Assembly (NCBI GenBank): GCA_010094045.1
Contig: ML986699.1
Coordinates: forward strand, 1,821-65,813
From: Lojkania enalia
Taxonomy: Eukaryota > Ascomycota > Dothideomycetes > Pleosporales
Length of the DNA stretch: 63,993 nt
Reading direction: 5' to 3'
This document shows positions 44,981 through 57,253 of this stretch, in pieces; the first letter of the stretch is position 1, and each line of letters opens with the position of its first letter. A model generated the notes under the pieces. That model was not told the origin of the DNA and ran no database searches. It saw only the letters and a list, made by a program, of their open reading frames with translations. A program made the translations under genes and the position numbers.

Positions 44981-47113
44981 ATGTCGGAGCTCAGCTCCTT
45001 GAAGCAAGACGATTGCCCACAAAAGGAATCTCAGGCCGCTATTCCGCCGCCAAATTCGAGTGCCGAGGGCTCGATAGAAGAGACGGACAAAGATGAGGTA
45101 AAATACCTGAGGGGCTTCAAGCTATTCGCAGTCGTCGGAGCCGTGACTCTAGCCTGTTTTCTCTCCATGCTGGACAATTCGATTCTCAGTACCGCGACGC
45201 CTCTGATCACTACTCAATTCCATTCCTTGTCGGATGTTGGGTGGTACGCTGGTGCCTTTCAGTTGGCGAGGTAAACACAGTTCCCTGCTTATATCCAAAT
45301 ATTACACCCTGCTAACGCGTGTAGCGCATCGCTGCAACCGCTAACAGGAAAACTGTATACTTACTTTCGCGTCAAACATACCTTCCTCGTCTTTATCTTT
45401 GTCTTTGAACTCGGGTCTTTGATCTGCGGTGTTGCACCATCGTCGCTGGCTCTTATTATCGGTCGCACGGTTGCGGGGTTGGGGAGTAGTGGGATTATGA
45501 ATGGCGGATTGACTATCATTGTGTCGATTGTCGAGATGAGGAAACGACCCCTTTATGTTGGAATCATTACCGGTTTTGCGCAGTTGGGGGTTGTGGCTGG
45601 GCCCTTGGTCGGAGGCGGCTTAACTGAACATGTTACATGGCGATGGTGTAAGTTAACACATATTCTAAACTATACCTATATACTCCCCTTTATCTATGTT
45701 TCGGTAAATTGTACTGACATGTCCGCTGTTTTGCGATGATATAGGTTTCTATATCAACCTCCCCATCGGCGCCGCCGGCGCATTACTTCTCTTCTTCATT
45801 GACGTCCCCGAACTCACACCCAAAGAGAAATTCTCTTTGAGATTAATCCGCAGGACGATTCCTGAGCTCGATCTCCCCGGCTTCTCGCTCCTCGCTCCGG
45901 CATCCGTAATGTTTCTTCTCGCCCTGCAATTCGGCAGCGGGCGCACACATGCCTGGGACTCGGCTACCATCATCGGGCTTTTCTGCGGCGCCGGACTCAC
46001 TACGATTCTCTTCTGTGCATGGGAGTATAAGAGAGGCGATCGAGCGATGATACCTTGGGCCCTCATTAAACAGCGTACGGTCTGGGCAAGTTGCTTGTAC
46101 GGAGCGTGTCTGATGAGTATGTTGTTGGGTGCTGCTTTCTACCTGCCGATATACTTCCAAACGGTCAAGGGCGTGAGTCCTACGATGAGCGGGGTCTATG
46201 TACTGCCGAGTATTCTGAGTCAGGTCTTGCTGGCTGTTGTTTCTGGTGGTGCTGGTACGTGTTTGGTTCTTTTAACCTCGTTTCGGGGATCTGAAGGTTA
46301 GGGACTGATGGAATGTAGTTTCGAAGATGGGGTATTATCTGCCTTGGGCGGTTGTCAGCACCTTCGGGATGGCGGTGGGAAATGGGCTTATATCGACTTT
46401 TGAGCCGGGAACTGAGATAGGGAAGTGGATTGGGTATCAGATTATTGTAGGTTCGGGAAGAGGGGCTGGGTTACAGATGGTACGTATGCACTCTCTTTTA
46501 TGCGCGGCTCGCTACAGCTATTCGATAAGCCTGACAGCGCACTTGTATGCAAGTGTGCCAGATTCTCTTCGATTTGGCAGATGGTGCACTTAAGTAGTCA
46601 TCCCCCCTTATACGCTGGCGGTTCTTACCAGAAAAGAACACCATGGTCTCTACTAATCCGCACCAGCCAATGATAGCCGTCCAAACCCTCCTCCCCGCTA
46701 CCCAAATCCCAATCTCCCTTGCCCTCCTCATTTTCTCTAATAATCTCTTCGGGGCAATCGCTGTGGTTATCTGCACCACCATATTCACGCAATCGCTTGC
46801 ATCAAATCTGGAAAAGTACGCGCCTTCTGTCCCGGTTCAAGCGGCCTTGGATGCTGGCGGTAGTCCCGACGCCATAAGGGCACTTGTGCCGGAGGGCAGC
46901 GAGGAGCTAGGAAGTGTGCTGACTGCGGTTTCGGAGAGTGTGAACAATGTCTTTTATTATTTGGTTGGGTTGAGCTGTTTGGCGTTTGCGTTTAGTTGGG
47001 GATTGGGGTGGGGGAATGTGAGGAAGAAGGAGGGTGAGGCGAAAGTGGAAGCGGAGAAGCAAGATGAGAAGATGGACGCTGAGAAATTGAAAGGGAGTGA
47101 TAGATCGGTTTGA
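44981..47113 (+). CDS. MFS transporter, DHA2 (14-TM) drug:H+ antiporter type
   Basis: Five exons, 44981-45270, 45325-45647, 45745-46254, 46319-46479 and 46667-47113, give 576 residues; introns are 54-187 nt and all in phase. It predicts a plasma-membrane or vacuolar proton-coupled exporter. The cytosolic N-terminus is Ser/Pro/Glu-rich. The first TM carries the [13 protein letters not shown] motif, then [16 protein letters not shown], and motif C in [25 protein letters not shown], which is characteristic of antiporters. Many hydrophobic segments follow, with a large late loop ([14 protein letters not shown]...) before the last TM and a Lys/Glu tail, as in the 14-span DHA2 class. The substrate cannot be read. 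It probably forms a regulator-efflux pair with the upstream Zn2Cys6 gene. Confidence 0.93.
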
Positions 47114-50100
47114 ACGCAGTCCAGATGGAAGTGAGAAGCGTCTCCATTTCCTAAGACTAGTGAGACGGTGGGGCTTGTGGGTTTTGCTGCATCATGTGTA
47201 ATAGGCTAGGATTTAATGCTATATAGAATGGAGGGCAAGGCGTGGGAGCCCTGACTTTCGGGTTTAATATCTTGTTGTTTCTACACTTGCATCGAATGTG
47301 CCAATCTTTTAGACTCAATTAGAAGGAGCTGTAGGCCCCGCCTTACTAATAGCCGCACCCAATTGCAAATTAACAATTCCACTCCGATATCTGCCGCGCA
47401 CCTGTTTCTCTCATTTTTCTCCCGAGGCTGTAACCGTAAGAGTGCCCCGAGTAATCTACAACCAGCCTCAATTACCAACTACCAAAAGTAGCAATAGAAC
47501 ACCCACGAGTCCTCCATCTTCCCTTCCCGCAGCCCTCAAAACGCGCCGTACGCATGGACCCAGTCAAACGGTAGCATTATCCAGTGCATCGGACCCTTCG
47601 ATACGAGGAATGGGGCGGGAGTGTGGACATGTCGTAAATGCAAGCCAAAACCTTCAGCTCGCCTTGGCCGTGACTTGGCGCACGCCAACCGACCGATTGC
47701 ATATCTGGATTCGGCGTTGCGACACACCGCAACGTAGTACCACCATCGCGCGACGGGGATATAAAGTGCTGAAGGATCGCTTGTGTGCTATATTCGGTGT
47801 TCGAAATATAGTGTCCAATGCGCCTATTTGCGCGTCTTTGGACGGATTCGGTGATCTCGGACCGGGTAGCCAGGGAGTGATAACTCCGGGTTGAAGAGCT
47901 GGGATGGGAAGGGGGGGGGGGGATGGGAACAGCGGCGTATAGAAATTCTGACTAGGCAGAATGGTATTATATTTGGGTTAGGATTCTATTTGGGAGGGTT
48001 TCCGTCGAGCATATCTACGTGCTTGAAGATTTCGTAAAGGGTTTTGTGAAGGTGGCTTCTGAGGACGCGGGGGTGTGCATATTTGATGTTCGGACTAGGT
48101 CTGGGCGTACGCTTATTTAACTTCAAGAAGCAATTTCCAAATCTTAGTGAAGGGTAAATATTTAGGGCTCGGGACCTAACACTACGACGTCAGGTTTTGC
48201 AAAAAGATCTTAGAAAAATGCTGTTATTAGGGAGATGAGCATTGAAGAATGGGATGCAAAGAGTGTTAGTGGCCATTAGAGTCAAGTAGGAGCTGTGGGT
48301 TCTGCAGATGCAGCTATTAAACAAGGTAACAACGTGAATTTTGCAATCTCCGGACCAAGCAGCATCTCGTCGAGGACTTCCCTGAAGTTCTTATACGGCA
48401 TAGCGAAGGTGCCGACGCTCAGCGGAAAAACGTTTATTGTTATACTAAGTGAATTTATTAATGAGGATGGGAAGCTAACTACCATTAAAAGAGCAAGGCC
48501 TGAATTTGCAGGAAAAGAGAAGAGGCCTCAAAGTACTCCTTCCAAACGCTGACTTGGCAAATTCTATGACGATCACCCTACAATAGGCTTCATGCCCGAC
48601 GTTGAGAATTCTCAGGACAGAGTAATAATGAGTCATGAGCTTAGTAAGGACGGGAAAATATTTGAGAAGTACGACAACATGTTGGAGGATGCGTGGGGCT
48701 GAGATATTCAAGTCTGGTGGATGCTAGAATGACTATGAAGTCATGTTCAAGATTTGGAATAGTTATAATTATGAAGTGAAGCACCCCTACAGTCTTTCAT
48801 TGCCCAATGTTTTCTCGATTAATGGTATCCTTGACTGATTAAGTAAAATGGGCCATGGTTAATATGTTCGTGCACGCGTGATCGAAACCCAAGAACTGGT
48901 GAGGAGAGTATTGCTTGACTTGTGATACAGATTGGCGAACGCTCTGTTAATAGACAAGGAATAGTGGAAGAAAAGTGGCTGGGATTGGGAAACCGGAAAA
49001 AATTACCGGAGGTGTGTATTGATATTATGAGTGCGCAGGTGAACGCATCTTACATCGTTCCATCAGGGACTTTGAATGTATTAGCCAAGAGCTCCGGTGA
49101 ACGACTTGCACGTGACTCCCATACGATCCTTAACTTGGTAGCCGTGATGCCGAAACTGGACACTCCCACAGATTTGTGAAGGCTTATTTTGCAAAATTTT
49201 AAACTAGGATGCAGTGAGGCTTCCGCCTCCCGAGACACCCCTGCATCCTATCTCTTACCCTCAACCGCCGGGCACCCATCCACCGGGAGCGGCTAGCTGG
49301 AATCAGCGCCAGCCAAATACGAACATAGTGAGCGAATACGAATTTTTAAATAGTATTTCACAAGGCGATGAGGTTTTGGTGTACATCTCCGGGGGAATAT
49401 AGTGTTATAGGGGCGGGAGTGGGGGACGGCTAGATCAACCGCCCAGCACGCCAGCGGGCCCCGAGCAGAGGGTTAGCGAGACGGTAGACATGGCCTAGCG
49501 AATCTCTGAGCAGCAGAAAATCAGTGGCCCAAGCCGTTCCGCAAGCTAGCGACCCAGGCGAGAGGGTCGGTGGGCTGAGACAGGCTTTTACAAGGGTTGC
49601 GGAGCTTCGCTAGTGTTGGTCCTGGTCCTGTCCCGGCGATTGGAGACCTCCATGTGATATCTTACATATATGCTTTCTGATTCGAGGCATTCCGAACCGG
49701 TGGCATACGAGGTGTGATCTAAGTAGCGTCGCTCCAGGCGATTGGGATGTGGCATGCAGACTCGAGCGGCGCTAAAGGTGAATGGGACCTCTACACATAC
49801 GGGACATCGTGACAGAACCGACGGGCGGCCTTCTGGTTCCCTGCCAGTCAAGCAATTCTCCTATTAGTGACCTGCAGGCTGCCAGTTGGTGCGGTCGGGA
49901 GAGAGTTGTTTAGGCCAAAGTGGGGAGTAGCCCTTCCCCTTCCCTTGTCATCCTGCATGGGGAAACGGTGACGGGTGTACCAGGACGTTTAGGCGTGCTG
50001 CGGCGTCGTGCGGCATGCACGCATTCCTGATTTCGCGCACGACAAGCCCTCTGGTTTCCCGAGCATGTTCGCGGCGACTATCCTCACAAATCGGTGTGCT

Positions 50101-52503
50101 TTTTTGCTATTTGCTAAGTGTTTGAGCGAACTAAGGGTCTCGCAAATTATACTGGCTTCTATAAACTTTGGAACAAAGCAAAGTGACACGCAAGCGAAAG
50201 CACCTCCGTTACAGCCGGATGCGCGGTCAACAAAACTTAGGTGACCGGTTGGAAGACCTTTCAGAGGGGACACATGGTTATGCACGGAGAACACCGCCGT
50301 TGGTCACGGCGGGACGTGGTCAGGATGCGAGAAGCATTCTTGGCGCGCTAGGCCGGATGAGGCATTTAGGGCATATTTTGTCGACAAGTGGCCGGCGACG
50401 TTGCGGGACGCGGCGAGGGTCCCCTGAATACGTAGGGATAGAGTAGGGGGCGCACTAGCTACATGAGCATCTGCGCACTGGGGCAGCGCGGCGGCGCAGC
50501 AGCGCAGGACGCTGTCGAGGCCGGCTGCAGGGAGCGGTCCGTATGGGATAAACCATAGGGATTGTGGTCTACGGGAAGCAGATAACGAAACTTACATGCC
50601 CTGTGATATGATGTTACAAGGTCGGCTGTTCGTTAAACGACAGTGCTTGCAGAGCAAAAGTGAAGCGGGCAGTTAACGGAGCCGCCGAGTGGCGGAGAGG
50701 AGCTGGCGGAGAAAAATAGCGCAACCGTTCTCCGATGCCTATTGACTCGACCACCATGAAACTTATTGGAGGGTGATCGGAGCATAGAGGAACGGAGCAT
50801 GGAGGAACGAAGCACAAAGCAGCAGGGACGCGTTTCTTGGACTTCTAGAAGCGTTCCTTCTGCAGCAATCCCGGTGTCGCGACCGTAACGCAGCTCTTGT
50901 CGATTGCGCCGCACTGGCCATGCAGAGGTGCATCTCTTTGCTGCCCTGTTGCGGTCCGTTGTGATCCATCATGTCTTGCGTAGCCGTTATCTGCCTAGAA
51001 TGCTTTTGCCTGTTTCATGGGTCTTTCCTGGCAGCTTGCTGCTCTGATGCTCTCATCCAGAACACTCGGACGAGCCCTATCGCCGGGTTAAGCTCAATTC
51101 CCTTGACCCCTCGATTCCTCGCACCCCTAGTCGTGTAAGATCCCTGCGCCGGCCATGAAATTGGCGGCGCATGTCTGCTCCTAGGAATGATCACGTGCTA
51201 CGTAACATTCGTGCCGACTGCCGGATCGGGAGACAGGCACGACTACATCCGAACGGCTCAGCACCATTCGCACACCGGCGCTGTCCATCTATCGCTCTCC
51301 GAACCGCTGTGTTGCAAGAGAGCTGATCAGGATCAGGCAGTATTCGTCCTTCCTCGTAGAAGGAGCCGCCAGCGACTACCTTGACGACTCAATCGTCTCC
51401 TCTAAGCTGTGTTTTCTCATTGGCTTCTGCTGCCGCGTCCCCGCCCCAACGCCTTCCGGAACGGATGACCTTGCCGCTTTCTGCAAAGGCCCAGACTACT
51501 ACGTAACGTGACAGTGCGACGCCGGTGGTTGGGCTTGCTGTCTGAGGCGTTTGCTGTGCCCTGGCCCAGTTCCCAACTGGAGCGCGCAGCCCTGTGAGCA
51601 TGCAAACTAGCCAGCGCCAGCTCCGAGCCCAACATTGCCGCGCCCACTCTCGAAAGTTTCCAGTAGGGGTTGCTCAGCGCAATAGCGGAACCTGGGGGGG
51701 GAGGGGGAATTGTCATCGGGCGCTCGAGGAAGACCCTGCAAACCTTGGCGGCTTCACTCGATCGATCGGAGTAGCATCCAGCGCCGGCCACAACCAAGTT
51801 TAGTAGTGACTCGCGCCGGCGTCGCGTGGCGGGCCTTTATTTTATTTCAACTTCAACTTTCCTCTCTCTGAAAAATGGCATATGCTCTGGAGTACTGAGA
51901 CTTCCTGCTGCTGCGCGCAAAAATTTGCATCGCCGTGCCAACGTAGTCGCCCCCAGTCCGGCGACATCAGAGCTGGGAATCTCTTTGGCGACTAGACCGC
52001 AGCGTGCACAGGAGTCAATCGTCTGAGGATGACGACGGCGCACATTCCTCCATGTCGACCATCAACTCTAGCGGGCTGTTCCGCGCCTATGCTCTTGGCT
52101 GGCTCTGGTTATGTACTAACTATGTACTGACAGCGACAGGCTTACAGTCTTGCGACCATATTCTACGCACGCGTGGGCGTGGCTTGTGGCCCCCTCCCCC
52201 CCCCCCCCCCCCGGGGAACCGTCTCTGCCAGCAGATCCCTATCTATTTTATGGCACGCCTCCCACCTACGTAGCACTCACTCCTGATTACCCTACCCTAG
52301 TCGTCTGCGCCCTCGTCTGTGTCCCTTGCTTCATACGAGTCTCTACTTCACTATCTACAGTACTGCTCATTTCTTGCTTCCACTACTCTAGAGTGGGCCT
52401 CGGAGATAATCCTTCGCTCCACCGTCCTTTTTAAGTACCTCCTGTGAATGTACCCAGGCCAGCGTTATTCTGCTTGCACGGATACTCGGCTCACACGACC
52501 AAC
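47114..52503. other. 5.4-kb gene-poor segment
   Basis: No complete gene is supported. Two stretches look weakly coding and may be relics: 48300-48552 (+; KFLYGIAKVPTLSGKTFIV) and 48922-49179 (+; GLGNRKKLPEVCIDIMSAQV). Around 47630 a short VWTCRKCKPK zinc-ribbon-like string appears, but only half of a Cys pair set is present. Sequence from about 49.4 kb on is GC-rich with homopolymer runs (G12 at 47911-47922, C17 at 52196-52212); most of its frames look like chance. Confidence 0.5.
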
Positions 52504-53576
52504 ATGGATAAGGGTATGCCTCTCAAACTCATGGATATCTGACGAGTTTTTGACTTTAGTCTCTCATGCAGCCCCCATCTCAAGCTCGGTGAGCGAATAT
52601 GGCGAACGCTCATCGCCCGCCGCTGTTGCCAGGAATGATGATCCTATGACACTTCGCCTTCGAACGGAGGGTCATCTCGGTATTGACGAGCTCATACATC
52701 TCAATCGTCAATCGTCACCTCCTACCATCGCCGCCTCGTCCGTCGGCACACCGACTACCGTTGTCTTCACATCTCGGAAAGAGTCAACTCTCACGAAGCC
52801 GACGTCGATTGGGACGAGCTACCCAATTCATGGTAAAGGCAAAGCAACTGCCACAACGACTTATGCATCGTCCGCATCTGCAACATATGGCTCTGGATCG
52901 GACACTGAGTTTGAAGCAAATCGCGAGAATGCTCTCTTGCATATTGGAGGTTGGGCACCAAATGAGGCCTCCTGCCTCCTCAAAGGGTCCTCAAGGACGC
53001 GAAAACGATCTAGAATAAAAAGACAACTAAGGCAGAAGAAGCCCGAGGTCATCATTCACTGTGACGGCACTATTAATGTTTCTTCTGAGGAAGAAGCGTG
53101 CCCTGCTGCTAAACAAGTCGTTCATCGCGATGGACGCGGTAAGCTCATATGCATGCACGCTCCTCATGCCCTGCAGCCTTTTAATTGTTTTTTTAGAACT
53201 GAAATATCTCCGTCCCCGCCGCAAGAAGTTGGAACACGACCAATTGGACCTTGCTGAGGAAGGTCGCATTTCTGGAGCGTCGCCTCCATCTCGACAGGAG
53301 CCACCCCTCACTCGCGCACGGTTTTACGTTCTTATCGGACTTATCGCCGCCATCGTTCTAACCTTTTCTCTGTGCATTGTGGCCGCACACTTCACCGGCA
53401 AGGCCCGTATGGGTTGTACAGAGGGTTTTATCTTCGGCGCGACAGTGCTAATATCCAGTTTGACTGTAATCGCCATGGTGGTTGCGATGCGATCATTGCA
53501 AGAAGCTTTGCTCGCGGGACTCTTTGAGTTTTTCGTTGGCTTCACCCTTGTTATGAAGATTCACGATTTCATGTGA
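52504..53576 (+). CDS. Putative fungal membrane protein with two C-terminal TM helices, 318 residues
   Basis: Three exons, 52504-52513 (only MDK plus one base), 52572-53138 and 53197-53576; introns are 58 nt each with good GT..AG ends and a CTGAC branch in the first. The N-terminal about 170 residues are Ser/Thr-rich and likely disordered. A basic block (RTRKRSRIKRQLRQKK, then RPRRKK) follows. Two hydrophobic helices lie near the C-terminus (FYVLIGLIAAIVLTFSLCIV and FIFGATVLISSLTVIAMVVA), and the protein ends KIHDFM. I do not recognise the family. A single longer frame starting at ATG 52448 runs through the first intron, so the tiny first exon is the least certain part. Predicted to be tail-anchored-like with a cytosolic N-terminus. 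Confidence 0.7.
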
Positions 53577-56500
53577 CTAGATATGCCTCACGCAGCACTT
53601 CACTTGGAGCCCTTCGATCACTATGGTGTTGGTCTCACCAATGGGTAATAATGTTGGGTCAGAGGGGCTGAATACTTTTCGCGTGGATTTCCTTTTGCTG
53701 TCTATTTGGCTTCGCGAATTTTCGCCTACATCTATAGTCATGTCATCCCTATGGTTGCGCATATGGGGCTGGACATTTCTCTGCTTTCCTTGTCGCTTTG
53801 TTTCCTTTTATTGGGCATTCAAAACACCTCTACCAACGAATATTATTATAGTTCTACATTGCACAAGTTATCTGATAATACGCCAAGCAACGCCCCGTTG
53901 ATCAGTACGGCTATGCAACATGAGTCTGATAGATAGTGTTGCTACGCCTAGCCTGCCATTTGAGCCTCATTCCATGGTGGTGCAGCGCCATCGAGAGCAC
54001 CGCCGCAGCCACCAATAGTCGGGCACACTGGCGTTGGAAATTATGCTTTGAGTACGGCCAATACTATATCAGCGGCCTGTCGTCATGACCAAGCCGGCTC
54101 TGCAGAGGCACTGCACTGCCACAGGTGAAAGTTTCTTCATATCTGCTGCACAGGACTGTGCGACAGTGGCTGGGCGTGGTGCCGAAACGGTTTCAACCAT
54201 TGTTCGCTCGGACGGATGAATTGCACCGCCGCACCCTTGTTCGGCCGCCCTAGGGAAACCCCAGGACTGTCCAAAGTCAGAAAATTGATGATGCACACAT
54301 AGCGTGCAGTGCAACAAGACGAATCAAGTAGCATCATAGGGTTGGAGGTACTGCTGTCAATCAGCCCGAAAGATACCTTCGCCGACGGCGCGAATATTAA
54401 TAATATCGGCGCGCGGTGTATCTCTCCGCGCAACATACCGGGGGTGCCTCCGGGATCATGTGAAGCGGGCAGCCGGGGGCTCCCCCAATATTAGATTGTA
54501 AAGTTGATGGACAAGGCGGCCAATTCACGCCTGGCCCAAGCGCAAGACAGCAGCGTGCTTGATTTCCCGCCGATTGTGGTAGTGATTACTCAAGTGATAT
54601 GGGCAATCTGCAATCGGATATCGAATTCTAACCTCGACAGGCATCGGAGGCGTCACTTACATACTACATAGTTTTATCTCATTCCCGCCGTTGAGGTGAC
54701 TCAATCACAAAATTAGTCATGACTACAATTCTCTAGAGAAGCAAGACATGCAGGAGGGAAGCGACGGACGATCATTTCCGTACAGGTACCCTCGATCGAA
54801 CCACCTATGCGAAAAGCAGGATGCGTGCTTACAGATACAATTGGCGATTGGCAAGCTGAGCCGTCGACAAAGCTCGCCTGGCTTGTAGGTAAGGCTGCAC
54901 CAACTCCTAACGAAACACAGCATCTCACGCCTCGGCTACGGCCACCATTCCATCGTGAACGACAGACGGGCGGCAAGATGACAGACTGTCAATGTCTTGG
55001 AGCGGTGCGATGCGCCTCGCTCTCCGGGTTGCGCTATTTCCTCGTCATTCACACCCTCAACGTTGATGCCTGGCATAGCGGCCAGCGATCTTAACCTCGG
55101 GATCGCGGCTGCGACATGACACATCGATCCGCGTCTCCATCCTTCGAAGATGCTCTCCGGAAGTGACACTGGCCGTGGGGAGGCTCGACCGCCCTTTTGA
55201 AGCCCTCGCGATGCTAGAGGCGCTGCAGCAAACGATGTACTGTGGCGCTTTCGCGTCGGGTAGACGCCAATGGTTTGATCGCCGCTGTACTTGTCGTTAC
55301 ATCCTGGTCATGCGGTGGCTAGTGTCCGCCTTACAAGGCATTTAGCACGCAAGCGCGCCGGGGTTGCGGTGACAAGACGCGAGCGCGAGTACAAGTGCAA
55401 GACTGTAATGAACGCACTGATTCCAAAGCCGGTGCCTCCTCGCGGGATCAAACTAGCTCTCCCCGAAGCTCGCCCAGCTCCCAGCCAAGATGTCCGACGT
55501 GACCAGGCGGCGTTCAGCACGAGCCAGAATTGATGTGCACCTATGTCGACGAAGGGCATCAGAGCACCCATGCTCCAGCAAGCGCTCGGAGCACGCTGGG
55601 TGACCTTAGATAAAAACAATCCGGCTCGATACACCCTACAAGAACGCGGCTCCGAGACACTGCACCAATTAGCAAGAGAAGCTTGTAGCGTCCACGATGA
55701 TGCTCCAGATCAAGGGGCCGTATAACTCTCAACGCACCCAGGCCTCTCGCAGTGCTGGGTGCGCGCATGTCTAAGGAACAACTAGGCTGGAATCAGACGA
55801 TGCAAGATTTCGCGCGCCGATCTTTTGCCATGGCAGCAGCTCGAATTGGCCGTCAGGCCGGGTAAGTAAGAATATTTAATTTGATTTCGAAGACAGCATG
55901 ACGTGCCGGCAAAGCGCCAGCAGGATGTAGCACGGCGGGCGTTTGCTGGCGCTTCTTGCAGGGAACCCTCGCTAAACCGGTGAAGCGTCAGGTTACAATA
56001 CAATGAATGCACGAGCGGCGCGTAGTCTCAACGTGAACAACGTGCTCAGCGATTAGCTTTGGCCATCCACGACCCAGCCTGGCAGCGGGAAACGCATGCC
56101 CCGACTTGCCCCCGCGCCTCTTGCCAGCTGAGAGGGCTGGTTTGTTGGGGCTTGGCGGTAGCACCAACACAACCCAGGTCCTCACCTAACCACTGCGACG
56201 GTTATTTGGGTGTGGGGGGCATGGGTCGAGTAGGTTCACAATTAGGTGATGACCGAAGGGCCGCCTAGCGTCTGAGGAGGCTCAAGCCTGGGGTCGTGTC
56301 CTTGCGACGGGGAGAGAAGTCAGTTAGCGACGAGTATTAAAAAGGCGTCCTGGACGCGTGTGCATTCTGCTCTTGACCTCTCATTTTCTCTTGTTGCTGG
56401 ATCTACGACTCCTTTTGTACTGGCTTACGGACCACGGAGAAGAATCATCACATTACGACTACGCGCATGCGCGAACCGCCTTGCTCGTCACCCACGACGC

Positions 56501-56735
56501 ACCTTAATCATCTCACCGCACGCACCCACGCTCCCTCCTGAGAGACACCTGCACCGGTTGTCGTCAGGACCCCAACTACTTAAGCCACGTCCCTCGCCCA
56601 TCTACTCTCCAGGACTTCCGGGCCTGAAAACCCTTCAGACCCGACCCAGAACCCTCCGAAACAAGCGCACGATCTCCGCCACGCCTTGCCCAGGTGTGCA
56701 TCAGCCCAGCACAGCACAGCACAGCACAGCACGCC
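53577..56735. other. 3.2-kb segment without a supported gene
   Basis: GC-rich short frames overlap on both strands without recognisable domains or consistent splice models. A pentanucleotide repeat (AGCAC)5 at about 56708-56732 lies just before the next possible start codon. Confidence 0.45.
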
Positions 56736-57253
56736 ATGGCACGAATCGGTTAGTTCCCCTTCCCTAGTCCCCGCCCGTCTTTCCGTCCCACGGTTCTGGA
56801 TCTGTGTCCAGGACTCCCCGCACTCTCGGCGCCTCGTGCCACACCCCTGCCACACAAATCCTGCCCCTACCCCACTCACTAATCACCGATCACCCGCCCT
56901 TCCGCTCCACCCTCATACTCTATGACGCTAATATAACAGCAGCCCCGCTCCCCGGAAAGCGTCCGCCCCGCCCATCGCTCGCCCGCATCGGCATCCCGGA
57001 TGGTAGGGACGTCCTCGCTGTGTACCTATGGTGGGTTAAGCAGCGGTACTATCGCGCCGCTGGTCTCGTCGAACGCACCACGAGAAATAATTCCGATTCC
57101 GGTCCCGATTCCGAGGACGTGGCGGAGGAAGAGTCTGTGAGATCGGTCTTCGGGCAGGAAGATCGCGAATTGGGGTCCGAGGCTGTAGGCACGAGGGTCG
57201 AGATGAAGAGGGTGGGGTTTGATGTTTTTGGTGTTGGGGGGCAATTTGAGTAG
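56736..57253 (+). CDS. Possible small hypothetical protein, 108 residues, two exons
   Basis: Model: exon 56736-56748 (MARI plus one base), intron 56749-56939 (GTTAGT..CTAAT..ACAG, 191 nt), exon 56940-57253. The product is basic and Pro-rich at the start (PLPGKRPPRP), has a central hydrophobic/aromatic segment (VLAVYLWWVKQRYYRAAGL), then an acidic tail. An unspliced 149-codon frame from 56804 shares the C-terminus. No family recognised. Confidence 0.35.

Noticed and set aside
47442..47894. 150-codon forward ORF and a nearby VWTCRKC zinc-ribbon-like string
   Set aside because: The two are in different frames. The zinc-ribbon frame lacks its second Cys pair and neither has a consistent exon model.
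50633..51797. Several 60-126 codon frames on both strands
   Set aside because: GC-rich sequence with few stop codons gives chance frames; no domains, codon pattern or introns support them.
53623..53936. Overlapping hydrophobic frames after the two-TM gene
   Set aside because: Probably 3' untranslated sequence; frames overlap each other and have no domain or splice support.
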